Below, piece after piece: positions 53,111 to 62,586 of a stretch of 64,000 nucleotides of DNA. The stretch comes from Flavobacterium sp. MDT1-60 (lineage in GTDB: Bacteria; Bacteroidota; Bacteroidia; Flavobacteriales; Flavobacteriaceae): contig NZ_CP062159.1 of assembly GCF_014844035.1 (NCBI RefSeq), positions 434,001 through 498,000 of the forward strand, written 5' to 3'. The notes under the pieces were generated by a model that saw only the letters and a list, made by a program, of their open reading frames with translations, ran no database searches and was not told where the DNA came from. Each line of letters starts with the position of its first letter. The first letter of the stretch is position 1. A program made the translations under genes and the position numbers.

Positions 53111-54619
53111 CTAAAGACCGTGTTGAAACAAATGATAATACGCTTCATTTGCATTGATCTTATCTTTAAAATCCCTTACGGTAGTTTTTTCATCAATAAC
53201 CAATAATTCGATTCCGGCGATATCAGCAAAATCTTCCATGTATTCTGTTGTTAGCGACTGGCTGTAAACAGTATGATGCGCTCCTCCTGCCAAAATCCAC
53301 GCTGTTGCAGCAATTTCAAGGTTTGGTTTACAATCCCATAAAACTCTCGCAACCGGTAATTTTGGTAATTCTGCCATTGGTTTGATAGCTGTAACTTCGT
53401 TTACAATCAAACGGAAACGAGTTCCCATATCAACCAAAGAAACATTGATTGCATCTCCTGCTGGTGAATTAAACACCAAACGAGCCGGATCTTCTTTTCC
53501 TCCAATTCCTAAAGGATGCACTTCGCAAGAAGGTTTTCCATCAGCAATTGATGGACAGATTTCCAACATATGCGATCCTAAAACGTATGATTTTTGAGGT
53601 GTAAAGTGATACGTATAATCTTCCATGAAAGAAGTCCCACCTTCAAGACCAACGTTCATTACTTTTAAGGCACGAACCATTGCAGCTGTTTTCCAGTCTC
53701 CTTCTCCACCAAAACCGTAACCGTCGGCCATTAATCTTTGTGTCGCAATTCCAGGCAATTGTTTCCAAACACCTAAATTTTCGAACGTATCTGTAAAAGC
53801 TCCAAAACCTCCTTCTTCAAGGAAAGCTCTTAATCCTAATTCAATTTTTGCCGCTTCCGCTAATGAACTTCTTTGTGCTCCGCCTTCTTTTAAAGCATCC
53901 GTCAAAGTATATGATTGTTCGTAAACTGCTAATAAATCATTTAATTCCTTATCTGTAACTTTCTCAATATATTTGGTAACATCTGAAGAATCAAAACCGT
54001 TAACTGACATTCCGAAACGAATTTGAGCTTCTACTTTATCTCCTTCTGTTACGGCAACTTCACGCATATTGTCTCCAATACGAGCTACTTTTAAGTTCTG
54101 AAGTTCATCCCATCCTAAAGCAACTCTTGTCCAGATACCTAATTTTTTCTGAACTCTTTCGTCTTCCCAATGTCCAACAACCACTTTGCGTTTTTTACGC
54201 ATTCTTGACATGATAAAACCAAACTCACGATCTCCGTGTGCCGATTGATTCAAGTTCATGAAATCCATATCGATAGTTCCCCACGGAATTTCAGCATTGT
54301 ATTGTGTATGTAAATGACATAATGGTTTTTTCAAAATACTCAATCCGCCAATCCACATTTTAGCTGGTGAAAAAGTATGCATCCAGGCAATAATTCCGAT
54401 ACAGTTTTTAGCCGAATTTGCCGCTAAACATACATCCAAGATTTGAGAAGGTGATTTCACCACATCTTTATAAACTACTTTTACTGGAATATTAGACGCT
54501 CCATCTAATCCTTTCGCAATTATTTGAGAATGTTCAGCTACTTTTCTTAAAGTTTCTTCACCGTATAATTCCTGGCTTCCTACTACAAACCATACTTCTT
54601 TCTGAGATATATCAATCAT
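53111..54619 (-). CDS. araA: L-arabinose isomerase
   Basis: 502 residues from the ATG at 54619 ([20 protein letters not shown]); an upstream TTG at 54643 is not needed. It converts L-arabinose to L-ribulose with Mn2+. [50 protein letters not shown] and [16 protein letters not shown] are family signatures, and [13 protein letters not shown] with [14 protein letters not shown] holds the late metal and substrate residues. Length and start match typical AraA. araD lies upstream by 92 bases, so araB-araD-araA form one leftward operon. Confidence 0.97.
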   Translation of the reverse strand: MIDISQKEVWFVVGSQELYGEETLRKVAEHSQIIAKGLDGASNIPVKVVYKDVVKSPSQILDVCLAANSAKNCIGIIAWMHTFSPAKMWIGGLSILKKPLCHLHTQYNAEIPWGTIDMDFMNLNQSAHGDREFGFIMSRMRKKRKVVVGHWEDERVQKKLGIWTRVALGWDELQNLKVARIGDNMREVAVTEGDKVEAQIRFGMSVNGFDSSDVTKYIEKVTDKELNDLLAVYEQSYTLTDALKEGGAQRSSLAEAAKIELGLRAFLEEGGFGAFTDTFENLGVWKQLPGIATQRLMADGYGFGGEGDWKTAAMVRALKVMNVGLEGGTSFMEDYTYHFTPQKSYVLGSHMLEICPSIADGKPSCEVHPLGIGGKEDPARLVFNSPAGDAINVSLVDMGTRFRLIVNEVTAIKPMAELPKLPVARVLWDCKPNLEIAATAWILAGGAHHTVYSQSLTTEYMEDFADIAGIELLVIDEKTTVRDFKDKINANEAYYHLFQHGL

Positions 54620-54711
54620 ATTCTTTTGTTTATTTTGTTTCAAGTTTTCTTTGTTTCAAGTTTTGAAATGCTGAAAACCTTTGTTCTTTATTCTTTTATC
54701 TTTTATCTAAA

Positions 54712-55413
54712 TTACTGTCCGTAATACGAATCTTTTCCGTGTTTACGGTTATAATGTTTCTTTATTAGGGAATCTTTTAATCTTGGCGCATTCGGATTTA
54801 TTTGTAAAGTCAGGTAGGCCATTTCGGCTACGACTTCTAAAACCTTACTGTTGTATACTGCTTTTGCTGCATTTTTCCCCCAGGCAAACGGACCGTGATT
54901 TCCGATCAAAATCATTTCTACTTCTTCATAAGAAAGATTTTTTTCTTTGAAGCAATCCAAAATCTGAATTCCGGTATTGTGTTCGTAGTTTCCTTCGATA
55001 AGCGAATCTGCCATTGGCGGTGCACAAGGAATATCTGCTGTTAAATGATCGGCATGTGTGGTTCCAAAAATTGGAATATCTTGTTGCGACTGTGCCCAGG
55101 CTACAGAATAGGTTGCGTGTGTATGTGCAACACCACCAATATTTGGCCAGTTTTTATATAGGTATGCGTGTGTTTTTGTGTCAGATGACGGACGCATTGT
55201 TCCTTCAATAATATTGTTATCAAAATCTACAATTACAATATCTTCCGGTTTTAAATCTTCATAAGGAACGCCGCTTGGCTTGATGGCAAAAACACCATTT
55301 TTTCTGTCCACCGCACTAACATTTCCAAAAGTATATACTACCAAATTCAATGCGTTTAACTGCATGTTGGCTTCGTAGCATTCTTGTTTTAAATCTTTAT
55401 AAAGAGAACTCAT
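54712..55413 (-). CDS. araD: L-ribulose-5-phosphate 4-epimerase
   Basis: A 233-residue class II aldolase-type enzyme converting L-ribulose 5-phosphate to D-xylulose 5-phosphate. FGNVSAVDRKNGVFAIKPSGVPYEDL binds the phosphate, GGVAHTHATYSVAWAQ and GTTHADHLTADIPC carry the zinc histidines and MILIGNHGPFAWGKNAAKAV the last His. Its first 17 bases overlap the end of araB, so translation is probably coupled. Length is normal. Confidence 0.96.
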   Translation of the reverse strand: MSSLYKDLKQECYEANMQLNALNLVVYTFGNVSAVDRKNGVFAIKPSGVPYEDLKPEDIVIVDFDNNIIEGTMRPSSDTKTHAYLYKNWPNIGGVAHTHATYSVAWAQSQQDIPIFGTTHADHLTADIPCAPPMADSLIEGNYEHNTGIQILDCFKEKNLSYEEVEMILIGNHGPFAWGKNAAKAVYNSKVLEVVAEMAYLTLQINPNAPRLKDSLIKKHYNRKHGKDSYYGQ

Positions 55414-57088
55414 GTCTTGATGTTTTTATAGTTGGATCTTCAAAAACACTCAATTGATCGTAAGCGATTAACAATTTGTTATACGCTGCTACTTTGTCTA
55501 ATTGAGGGAAATATTCTCCGTCGAAATCACTTCCTATTTTTTGGCTTGCTTCAATTACGTTTGGATAAATTCCGGCGGCAACTGCTGCGTAAATTGCTGC
55601 TCCTAAAGCAGGAGTCTGATCTGAAGCTGCAATTTTGATTGGCTTGTTTAAAACGTTAGCCAAAGTCTGCATGATAAAAGGTGATTTTCTGGCAACGCCG
55701 CCAATTCCGATAACGCTGTCAATTTTTACTCCTTCTTCTTCAAAACGATCCACGATTTTTTTCGCTCCAAAACAGATTGCATTTACCAAAGCTTTAAAAA
55801 TATGAGGTGCTTTTGTTCCTAAAGATAAATTTGAAATGGCGCTTTTTAATTCCTGATTGGCATCCGGAGTTCTTCTTCCGTTGATCCAGTCCAAGGCAAT
55901 CGGAAGACTTTCTGAAACTGGAATTTTCTCTGCTTCTTTTGTCAATTCCACAATTAATTTATCGCTGAATTCTTCTCTTAATTGTTCTTTTTGAGCCTCA
56001 TTTAAAACAGTTGAAGCTGTTAATAAATGATCCGTTGGCCACATTAATAATTCTTTGTACCAGGCCAATAAGTCTCCAAAAGCAGATTGTCCCGCTTCAA
56101 GACCAATAAATCCTGGAATTACAGATCCATCAACTTGTCCGCAGATTCCACGAACGGTTTTTGTTCCTACTTCATCATAAGAACCAACCAAAATATCACA
56201 AGTTGAAGTTCCCATAACACGAACTAAAGTATTTTCTCCAATTTTTGCTCCAACCGCTCCAGAGTGTGCGTCAAAAGTTCCAACTGCTACAACTGTATCT
56301 GTAGAAAGGCCTAAACGATCTGCCCATTCTTTGCTTAAATTTCCGGCAACTAAATCAGAGGTATACGTTTCATCATATAAATTTCCACGAAGCGTTGCCA
56401 AATACGGATGCAATTTTTCTAAGAATTCAACCGGAGGAAGTCCATTCCAGTCTTCGTGCCACATTGCTTTGTGACCCGCTGCGCAACGGCTTCTTTTAAA
56501 TGATTTTAAATCTTTATTGTCAATTAACAAATACGTCATTAAATCACAGTGCTCCATCCAGGTGTGTGCTGCATTTCGAACTGCTTGATCTTCTCTTGCG
56601 ATGTGTAAAATTTTTGCCCAAAACCATTCTGATGAATAAATTCCACCCACATATTTTGTCACATTTTCACCACCCCAGCTTACTGCCAATTCGTTGATTT
56701 CATTTGCTTCGTTGATTGAAGTATGATCTTTCCACAACACCATCATTGCATTTGGATTCTCTTCAAAACCTTTTGTCAAAGCTAACGGAATTCCTTCTTT
56801 TGTAACTGGAACCGGAGAAGATCCCGTTGTATCAATACAAATTCCGCGCACTTGCGAAGGATCAACTTTGCTTTCTTTTATAACAGTTTGAATCGTAATT
56901 TCCAGACCTTCAATATGGTCTAAAGGGTGTTGACGAAACTGATTTATTGATGCGTCACAATATTGTTTGTTTTTCCATCTTTTGTAATGAGAAACATTTG
57001 ATGCTAACTCCTGCCCATTTTCAGTATCTATCAGCACCGCTCGAACAGAATCTGTTCCATAGTCCAATCCTATAACGTAATTTTTCAT
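55397..57088 (-). CDS. araB: ribulokinase
   Basis: 563 residues from the ATG at 57088 (MKNYVIGLDYGTDSVRAVLID). A TTG at 57115 would add nine residues but lies inside the likely promoter, so it is rejected. FGGY-kinase signatures: GLDYGTDSVRAVLID, ICIDTTGSSPVPVT, VAVGTFDAHSGAVGAKI (catalytic Asp) and GGVARKSPFIMQTLANVL for ATP. It phosphorylates L-ribulose. It overlaps araD by 17 bases. A 7-7-7 palindrome and a TATATTTG element precede it. Confidence 0.96.
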   Translation of the reverse strand: MKNYVIGLDYGTDSVRAVLIDTENGQELASNVSHYKRWKNKQYCDASINQFRQHPLDHIEGLEITIQTVIKESKVDPSQVRGICIDTTGSSPVPVTKEGIPLALTKGFEENPNAMMVLWKDHTSINEANEINELAVSWGGENVTKYVGGIYSSEWFWAKILHIAREDQAVRNAAHTWMEHCDLMTYLLIDNKDLKSFKRSRCAAGHKAMWHEDWNGLPPVEFLEKLHPYLATLRGNLYDETYTSDLVAGNLSKEWADRLGLSTDTVVAVGTFDAHSGAVGAKIGENTLVRVMGTSTCDILVGSYDEVGTKTVRGICGQVDGSVIPGFIGLEAGQSAFGDLLAWYKELLMWPTDHLLTASTVLNEAQKEQLREEFSDKLIVELTKEAEKIPVSESLPIALDWINGRRTPDANQELKSAISNLSLGTKAPHIFKALVNAICFGAKKIVDRFEEEGVKIDSVIGIGGVARKSPFIMQTLANVLNKPIKIAASDQTPALGAAIYAAVAAGIYPNVIEASQKIGSDFDGEYFPQLDKVAAYNKLLIAYDQLSVFEDPTIKTSRHEFSL

Positions 57089-57112
57089 TCGAAATACATT
57101 TATTAATGACGA

Positions 57113-57120
57113 CAAATATA
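57113..57120 (-). promoter_or_regulatory. -7 element of the araB promoter
   Basis: On the minus strand TATATTTG, a match to TAnnTTTG, 25 bases before the araB ATG at 57088. It fixes the start codon choice, since a start site near 57106 excludes the TTG at 57115. Confidence 0.6.
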
Positions 57121-57135
57121 ATTATAAATAATTTA

Positions 57136-57156
57136 TAAGTGTATAAAAAACACTTA
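57136..57156. promoter_or_regulatory. 7-7-7 palindrome, probable arabinose-regulator operator
   Basis: TAAGTGT, seven bases, ACACTTA: a perfect 21-base dyad. It covers the position expected for -33 of the araB promoter (about 57139-57142), which suits a repressor. No regulator gene for it is in the window. Confidence 0.6.
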
Positions 57157-57256
57157 ACAATAATGAGCTTGCTAATTTTTACAGATAATGCATCAAAACA
57201 AGCGTTTAAGATCAAAACAAGAAATAAACGTTAGTTTTACATTTATTCTGTTGCGA

Positions 57257-59242
57257 TTATTTCATCTTTATTTTTAAAACCGTAACCGAGTACGCCGGAA
57301 AGTCATACTGAATTTTATTTCCATTCAACTTAAATTCGCTCTCTTTTGGACTAATTTTAGTTGGAGTGTCAAAAGAATTCTCGTCATTTATCCCATCTCC
57401 TTTTAAAATTATTGCGGTTCCTTTTGTATCTAATTTTGCTCCTTTTACATCAATTGAAACATTTTGAGCTGTTGCAGCAGTGTTTACAATTTTTAGAATT
57501 ACTTCTTTTGAATTCACATCTTTTACTGCCGATGCAAACAAATCGTTTTGCCCTGTAACTGCTTTTCCGTCTTTTGTAATCGCTATTAAATCAGTCCCTT
57601 TATTGTTTGAAAATAATTTCTGAACATAATAATTTGGCGTTCCGTACGATTGTAAATTATTGAACCAAATCATGTCAGGTGTCCATTGCCAACCTTCTAC
57701 GTGTGCTAATAATGGTGCATAAGAAGTTAAATGAACAACCTCAGCATTACGCTCCATTCCGGTCATGAAAGCCGCTTCAGAGAAAGCACATTCCCAGTTA
57801 TTTTTATTATCCGGACTTGCTATTGCTACACTTTGCGCTGCATATTCTCCGGCAAAAATCTTTGGTCCTTTACGGTCGTAATTATCGTAACGTGTTACAT
57901 TTTTACGGAACCATGCCGGATCTTTATAATAATGCTCATCAACAATTTCTGCATTCAGCTTTTTAAGTGCTGCCATGCCATAATCAAAGAAATCTCCATC
58001 AGGAAATGGCCCTGTACCTGAAACAATTGTAATGTTTGGATATTTTGATTTGATGGCTTTTTGAAACACCTTGAAACGCTCAATATAATCCGGTCCCCAT
58101 TGCTCATTTCCAACTCCTATGAATTTTAAATTGAATGGTTTTGGATGTCCCATATCAGCTCTCACTTTACCCCAGGCTGTCGTTTGGTCACCATTTGCAA
58201 ATTCAATTAAATCTAAAGCATCCTGCACATAAGGATCGATTTGATCCATTGGAACCAATTGCCCGGTGTTGAATTGACACGCCATCCCACAGCTCAGAAT
58301 TGGCAGTGGTGATGCCCCAATATCTTCTGAAAGCTGAAAATATTCGAAGAATCCCAAACCAAAACTTTGAAAATAATCCGGAGCCGGACGGTGTGCAAAT
58401 TCCATGTTCCAACGATTTACCGCAGTTTCTCTGTCTTCAACTTTTCCAATCGATTTTTTCCATTGGTAACGTTCTGCCAAAGTTCTTCCTTCTACAATAC
58501 AGCCTCCAGGGAAACGTAAAAATCCCGGTTTTAAATCGTATAATAATTGTACTAAATCTTTACGAAGTCCATTTTTTCTTCCTGCCCAGGTATCCTCGGG
58601 AAATAATGAAATATTATCCAAATCGATAACTCCATTTCCTTCAAAAGTTATTTTCAGTTTCGCTTTAGCTTCTGTTGCTGTAGATGTCAACTGAGCAGCA
58701 TAATCTGTCCAGTCATTTGATGTTGGAACAACCGAAGTCTCTCCAAGAGCTTTACCTTCTTTATCAATAAACTGAAACATAATTTTGGAAATATTTCCAG
58801 ATATTTTTGAAGCTTTTAGAGTCAGATTGTATTTCAAATCTTTTTTGATTCCCATTCCTCTAAATCCTTCATTAACCAATTGATAACCGCTGGCATCATT
58901 AAGCGTAACTCTGCAATAATTATGATTGGTTCCTTGTTTAGAATATTGAACCACATTTGCAATTCCGGATTGCTGGTTTAATTTATGACGATCGCTGTTG
59001 GGTTCATTCCACCCCATCATTGGAAACAAAAATTCAAATGATCTGTTCTTGATCATTTCAGCATACAAACCTCCATCAGCAGCAAAATTGATGTCTTCAA
59101 AAAACACTCCGTACATCGTTGGCTGAATTTTGGTAACTGTTTTTGCAGCATCAACCTGAAGATTATTTTTTTGTGCCGAAGCATAAAAGCCGTTAAGCAA
59201 TAAACCGCAAAGGGTAATTTTGGTAATTAAATTGGACTTCAT
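57257..59242 (-). CDS. alpha-L-arabinofuranosidase, GH51
   Basis: A 661-residue enzyme with a signal peptide ending ASAQ. MYGVFFEDINFAADGGLYAEMIKNRSFEF is the GH51 start; LRFPGGCIVEGRTL and KFIGVGNEQWGPDY contain the GNE acid/base Glu, and VDEHYYKDPAWF with KIFAGEYAAQS the nucleophile Glu (GEYA). A jelly-roll insert follows residue ~90 (LTLKASKISGNISKIMFQF). The protein is exported and removes alpha-L-arabinofuranose from arabinan side chains. It is 168 bases upstream of araB and reads the same way, but a separate promoter is expected. Confidence 0.92.
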   Translation of the reverse strand: MKSNLITKITLCGLLLNGFYASAQKNNLQVDAAKTVTKIQPTMYGVFFEDINFAADGGLYAEMIKNRSFEFLFPMMGWNEPNSDRHKLNQQSGIANVVQYSKQGTNHNYCRVTLNDASGYQLVNEGFRGMGIKKDLKYNLTLKASKISGNISKIMFQFIDKEGKALGETSVVPTSNDWTDYAAQLTSTATEAKAKLKITFEGNGVIDLDNISLFPEDTWAGRKNGLRKDLVQLLYDLKPGFLRFPGGCIVEGRTLAERYQWKKSIGKVEDRETAVNRWNMEFAHRPAPDYFQSFGLGFFEYFQLSEDIGASPLPILSCGMACQFNTGQLVPMDQIDPYVQDALDLIEFANGDQTTAWGKVRADMGHPKPFNLKFIGVGNEQWGPDYIERFKVFQKAIKSKYPNITIVSGTGPFPDGDFFDYGMAALKKLNAEIVDEHYYKDPAWFRKNVTRYDNYDRKGPKIFAGEYAAQSVAIASPDNKNNWECAFSEAAFMTGMERNAEVVHLTSYAPLLAHVEGWQWTPDMIWFNNLQSYGTPNYYVQKLFSNNKGTDLIAITKDGKAVTGQNDLFASAVKDVNSKEVILKIVNTAATAQNVSIDVKGAKLDTKGTAIILKGDGINDENSFDTPTKISPKESEFKLNGNKIQYDFPAYSVTVLKIKMK

Positions 59243-59261
59243 TTTATTTTGTTTGTGTTTT

Positions 59262-59400
59262 TATGGTACGCGGATTTTACTGATTCACTATCGTGAAGAC
59301 GCGGATTAAAAACGGATTTTTATTTATTCTTTTACTATTTTCTCACGCAGATTGGGCAGATTGAACAGCTTTTTTCTGATCTTTTTTAATCCTTTAATCT
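59262..59400. repeat. worn ACGCGGATT-type intergenic repeat
   Basis: Short words (ACGCGGATTTTACTGATTC, GACGCGGATTAAAAACGG, CACGCAGATTGGGCAGATTG) resemble the outer arms of the nested repeats at 3206 and 4468, here without a clean inner stem. No ORF. Confidence 0.45.
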
Positions 59401-59453
59401 TGGGCTAAATCTTGATTCTTGCCTCTATTTTCTATATTCTTTTCTCTATTCTC

Positions 59454-61439
59454 TTAATTCCTATAATCCAACCAAACTTTCATTTTTCCAACCCCTCTGT
59501 TTGACCAGCTGTAATATGGAATTGCTTTGAATTTTGAATTTTCAATTACGTTTACGCCTTGCAATAAATTGGCATCTTTTTTTACTTTGAAAGTATCTCC
59601 CGCTGCTACATTTATTTTATCGAAATTGTTTTTGTTGTCAATTTCTTCAACCGCATAAACTATCGGGCCGTATTCTAAAGAAACTTTATTTTTGTTCGTT
59701 TCTACTTTTGAATTGGTTTCAACTTCCTGAACTTCCATTGGGAAATTAAGGTTGATTTTATCTCCTTTTTTCCAATTTCTGGTTACGATGAAATAGCCCT
59801 CTTCTGGTTGAATCACCAATGTTTCGCCGTTCACATTAATAGTGGCTTTTTGAGTGGATGCTTTTTTATAAGTGTATAAATCGCCCGGTAAAACTTCATT
59901 TCTTGCCCAGCCCGGAACTCTCAATTTAATCGAGAATTGGCTTTCTTTTTTCGGGTTAACCGAGATCGCTACTTTTCCGTTCCAGGGATATCCGGTTTGT
60001 TGAGAAATCTGTAAATCTGTTTTTCCAACTTTGAAAGAGGCGTTGTTTGAAGCATACAAATTCACATATAAAACATCATTTGATTTGGAATAAATTAATC
60101 CCGGAATTGAAGGTATAAAACGAATTAAATTGGTCGGACAGCAAGAACAGTCAAACCAAGCCTGACGTGTGCAGGAACCTCTGTTTGATTTAAAAAAGCC
60201 ATCGGCTTCTAAGGCATTTGGATAGAAAAACTCTTTTCCGTCTAATGAAATTCCGGAGATTAATCCGTTGTACATCGTACGTTCAATTACATCAAAATAT
60301 TTTGAATTTCCAGATAAATTGTGCAGTCTGTGATTCCAATAAACATCTCCAATGGCGGCACAAGTTTCGTTATAAGCAGTCAAATTTGGCAATTCGTAAT
60401 TGGCTCCAAAAGCTTCTCCGTCATGTCTAGATCCAATACCGCCTGTGATATACATTTTCTTATTTACCATATTATTCCATAAATTATTTATGGCATCAGT
60501 ATAGCCTTTGTCTTTGGTCATAGCAGCGATATCTGTCATTCCTGCGTACATATAAACCGCTCTCACGGCATGCCCTACAACTTCATTTTGCTGCACAACC
60601 GGAATATGGTCCTGCGCATATTCTCCATATAATTTATGATTATTTGGATTCCCGCGATTGTCTAAATAGTATTTCGCCAGTTTTAAATACTCTTCTTTTC
60701 CGGTAATTTGATACAATTTGATTAAACCTGTTTCCACAATCTGATGTCCCGGAACACCTTTTACCTGACCCGGACCATCGCCAAAAGTTTTTACTAATAA
60801 GTCGGCGTTTTTAATGGCAATATCAAGGAAATTTCTTTTTCCCGTCGCTTCATAATGTACAACAGCGGCTTCAATCAAATGCCCTGCATTGTAGCATTCA
60901 TGACTGATCTGTAATGATTCCCAACGTTTTCCTTCAATAACCGGAACCCAGGTACATGGCGGTTTTGCCGGATTTATAGTTCTCCACGTCGTTAGATAAC
61001 CATCTTTTTCCTGACCAATTTTTACTATAGCAATCAGTGAATCTAAAACACGGTCTAATTTTGGATTTGGAGCGCTGATTAAAGTATTCGAAGCACCTTC
61101 GATAATTTTATAAACATCGGTATCATCAAAAGGCATTTGCCCCCTAACTTCTCCTGTTTTTTGTTTTCCTGCGATTAAAAAGTTTTCAAAACGACCTTCT
61201 TCATTGCATTTCTGAATCGCATAAGCAATTGTAATTTCCTGCACTCTTTTGATGATTGGCAGCCAAAAAGAATCGGATAGTTTTACATTTTGAATGTTAA
61301 CCGGTTCAATTTGATAACCTGCTTTCAAGACAGAAGTTTTATCGCTGGGCTGCACCACATCATTTTTGGTTTCTTTACAGGAAATCAAAATCAGCAGTGA
61401 TAGGAAAAGGGTTAATATTGGAAAATTATATTTTTTCAT
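59454..61439 (-). CDS. beta-L-arabinofuranosidase, GH127
   Basis: A 661-residue lipoprotein (signal ILTLFLSLLILISC). It has the alpha/alpha-barrel of GH127: VRGQMPFDDTDVYKIIEGAS early, YAQDHIPVVQQNEVVGHAVRAVYMYAG in the barrel, then YNETCAAIGDVYWNHRL with the Glu and Cys, and FDCSCCPTNLIRFI with the Cys-x-Cys-Cys that with the first Cys binds zinc and supplies the nucleophile in HypBA1-type enzymes. A beta-sandwich follows. It releases beta-L-arabinofuranose, found on extensins and some arabinans. It is 14 bases downstream of the GH43 gene at 61453, so they are co-transcribed. Confidence 0.93.
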   Translation of the reverse strand: MKKYNFPILTLFLSLLILISCKETKNDVVQPSDKTSVLKAGYQIEPVNIQNVKLSDSFWLPIIKRVQEITIAYAIQKCNEEGRFENFLIAGKQKTGEVRGQMPFDDTDVYKIIEGASNTLISAPNPKLDRVLDSLIAIVKIGQEKDGYLTTWRTINPAKPPCTWVPVIEGKRWESLQISHECYNAGHLIEAAVVHYEATGKRNFLDIAIKNADLLVKTFGDGPGQVKGVPGHQIVETGLIKLYQITGKEEYLKLAKYYLDNRGNPNNHKLYGEYAQDHIPVVQQNEVVGHAVRAVYMYAGMTDIAAMTKDKGYTDAINNLWNNMVNKKMYITGGIGSRHDGEAFGANYELPNLTAYNETCAAIGDVYWNHRLHNLSGNSKYFDVIERTMYNGLISGISLDGKEFFYPNALEADGFFKSNRGSCTRQAWFDCSCCPTNLIRFIPSIPGLIYSKSNDVLYVNLYASNNASFKVGKTDLQISQQTGYPWNGKVAISVNPKKESQFSIKLRVPGWARNEVLPGDLYTYKKASTQKATINVNGETLVIQPEEGYFIVTRNWKKGDKINLNFPMEVQEVETNSKVETNKNKVSLEYGPIVYAVEEIDNKNNFDKINVAAGDTFKVKKDANLLQGVNVIENSKFKAIPYYSWSNRGVGKMKVWLDYRN

Positions 61440-61452
61440 TTTATTGTTTATT

Positions 61453-62457
61453 CTATTTTAAAATCGGCCATAAATCGGCATCCCAAAGCATTTCTCTTAC
61501 TACTAATCTTGGCGTTCCATTTGTTTTCTTTTCGTAAGCATGGTAAAAAATATAATCTTTTCCATCAAACGTATAAGCACTGTTATGGCCTGCGCCAAAG
61601 TAATTTTCGTCGCCCTGAACTACCAAACTTCCACCACCTTCATTTAATGGTTTTCCTTCTTTATCTACATAAGGACCCGTTACGTTTTTAGCTCTTCCAA
61701 CCACCACTTTATAAGTGCTTTTTTCTCCGCGACAGCATAAATCCCAGGAAAGAAATTGGTAGTAATAACCGTTTTTCCTGAAGATAAAAGGAGCTTCTAA
61801 TGCACCATCTCCCGGATCAGAATCTGCCAATTCAAAAGTTCTTTTGCGTTTCGAAATCGTATGCCATTCCTGAGGCTGTGCAATCGATTTTAAATCCGGA
61901 TTTAATTTTACCAATTTCAATCCTTCCCAAAAAGAACCAAATGATAACCATGGCGTATCGTTTTCATCGAAAATTAAATTCGGATCAATGGCATTCCACA
62001 TATCGCGATTGGGCTGTGACTGAATAACAATTCCCTGATCGACCCATTTGTAATTTTTATCTTTTGGATCTAAAGTTGTATTGGTCGCTACGCCAATCGC
62101 CGATGTATTTTTGGCGAAAGCCGAAACGGAATAATACAAATAATAAGTATTGTTATGAAACGAAATATCCGGCGCCCAAATATGATTTTTGAAATCGGCT
62201 GCAACGCCATCTGCCCAAACTGGTTTGTCTGCAAAAACGGGAGCTTCTTTGTTCCAGTTTTTTAAATCTTTAGAACTAAAAACACTGATTCCTTTCCCGG
62301 TGCAAAACAAATAATAAGTGTCTTTTTGTTTGATGACAACTGGATCGTGCACCACAATTTCCTGTGCAAATGAAACTGAAGCTATCAGCATCAAAAAAGC
62401 AGCTAGTGTGTATTTTGTGTTTTTGTAAACCATATTAGTGCTATTTTTTTTCACCAT
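61453..62457 (-). CDS. arabinan endo-1,5-alpha-L-arabinosidase-like, GH43
   Basis: A 334-residue secreted enzyme. Start at ATG 62457; an ATG at 62433 gives a neater signal peptide (MVYKNTKYTLAAFLMLIASVS, ending FAQ). Five-bladed propeller residues: VHDPVVIKQKDTYYLF (catalytic base Asp), MWNAIDPNLIFDENDTPWLSFGSFWEG (pKa-modulating Asp) and GDGALEAPFIFRKNGYYYQFLSWDLCCRG (acid Glu). The HDPVV, AIDPN and EAPF set is typical of endo-arabinanases. It is 14 bases before the GH127 gene. Confidence 0.9.
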   Translation of the reverse strand: MVKKNSTNMVYKNTKYTLAAFLMLIASVSFAQEIVVHDPVVIKQKDTYYLFCTGKGISVFSSKDLKNWNKEAPVFADKPVWADGVAADFKNHIWAPDISFHNNTYYLYYSVSAFAKNTSAIGVATNTTLDPKDKNYKWVDQGIVIQSQPNRDMWNAIDPNLIFDENDTPWLSFGSFWEGLKLVKLNPDLKSIAQPQEWHTISKRKRTFELADSDPGDGALEAPFIFRKNGYYYQFLSWDLCCRGEKSTYKVVVGRAKNVTGPYVDKEGKPLNEGGGSLVVQGDENYFGAGHNSAYTFDGKDYIFYHAYEKKTNGTPRLVVREMLWDADLWPILK

Positions 62458-62586
62458 ATAAGTGATGTAAGTAAATTTAAGTATTGGTGTGGCTGCAAAC
62501 TTTTTAAATCATATAAGCCAAACTGTAAACTCAGACTGTGACTTTAAAAAATTCGACTGTGACCGAGACTGAGAACTGAACACTAA

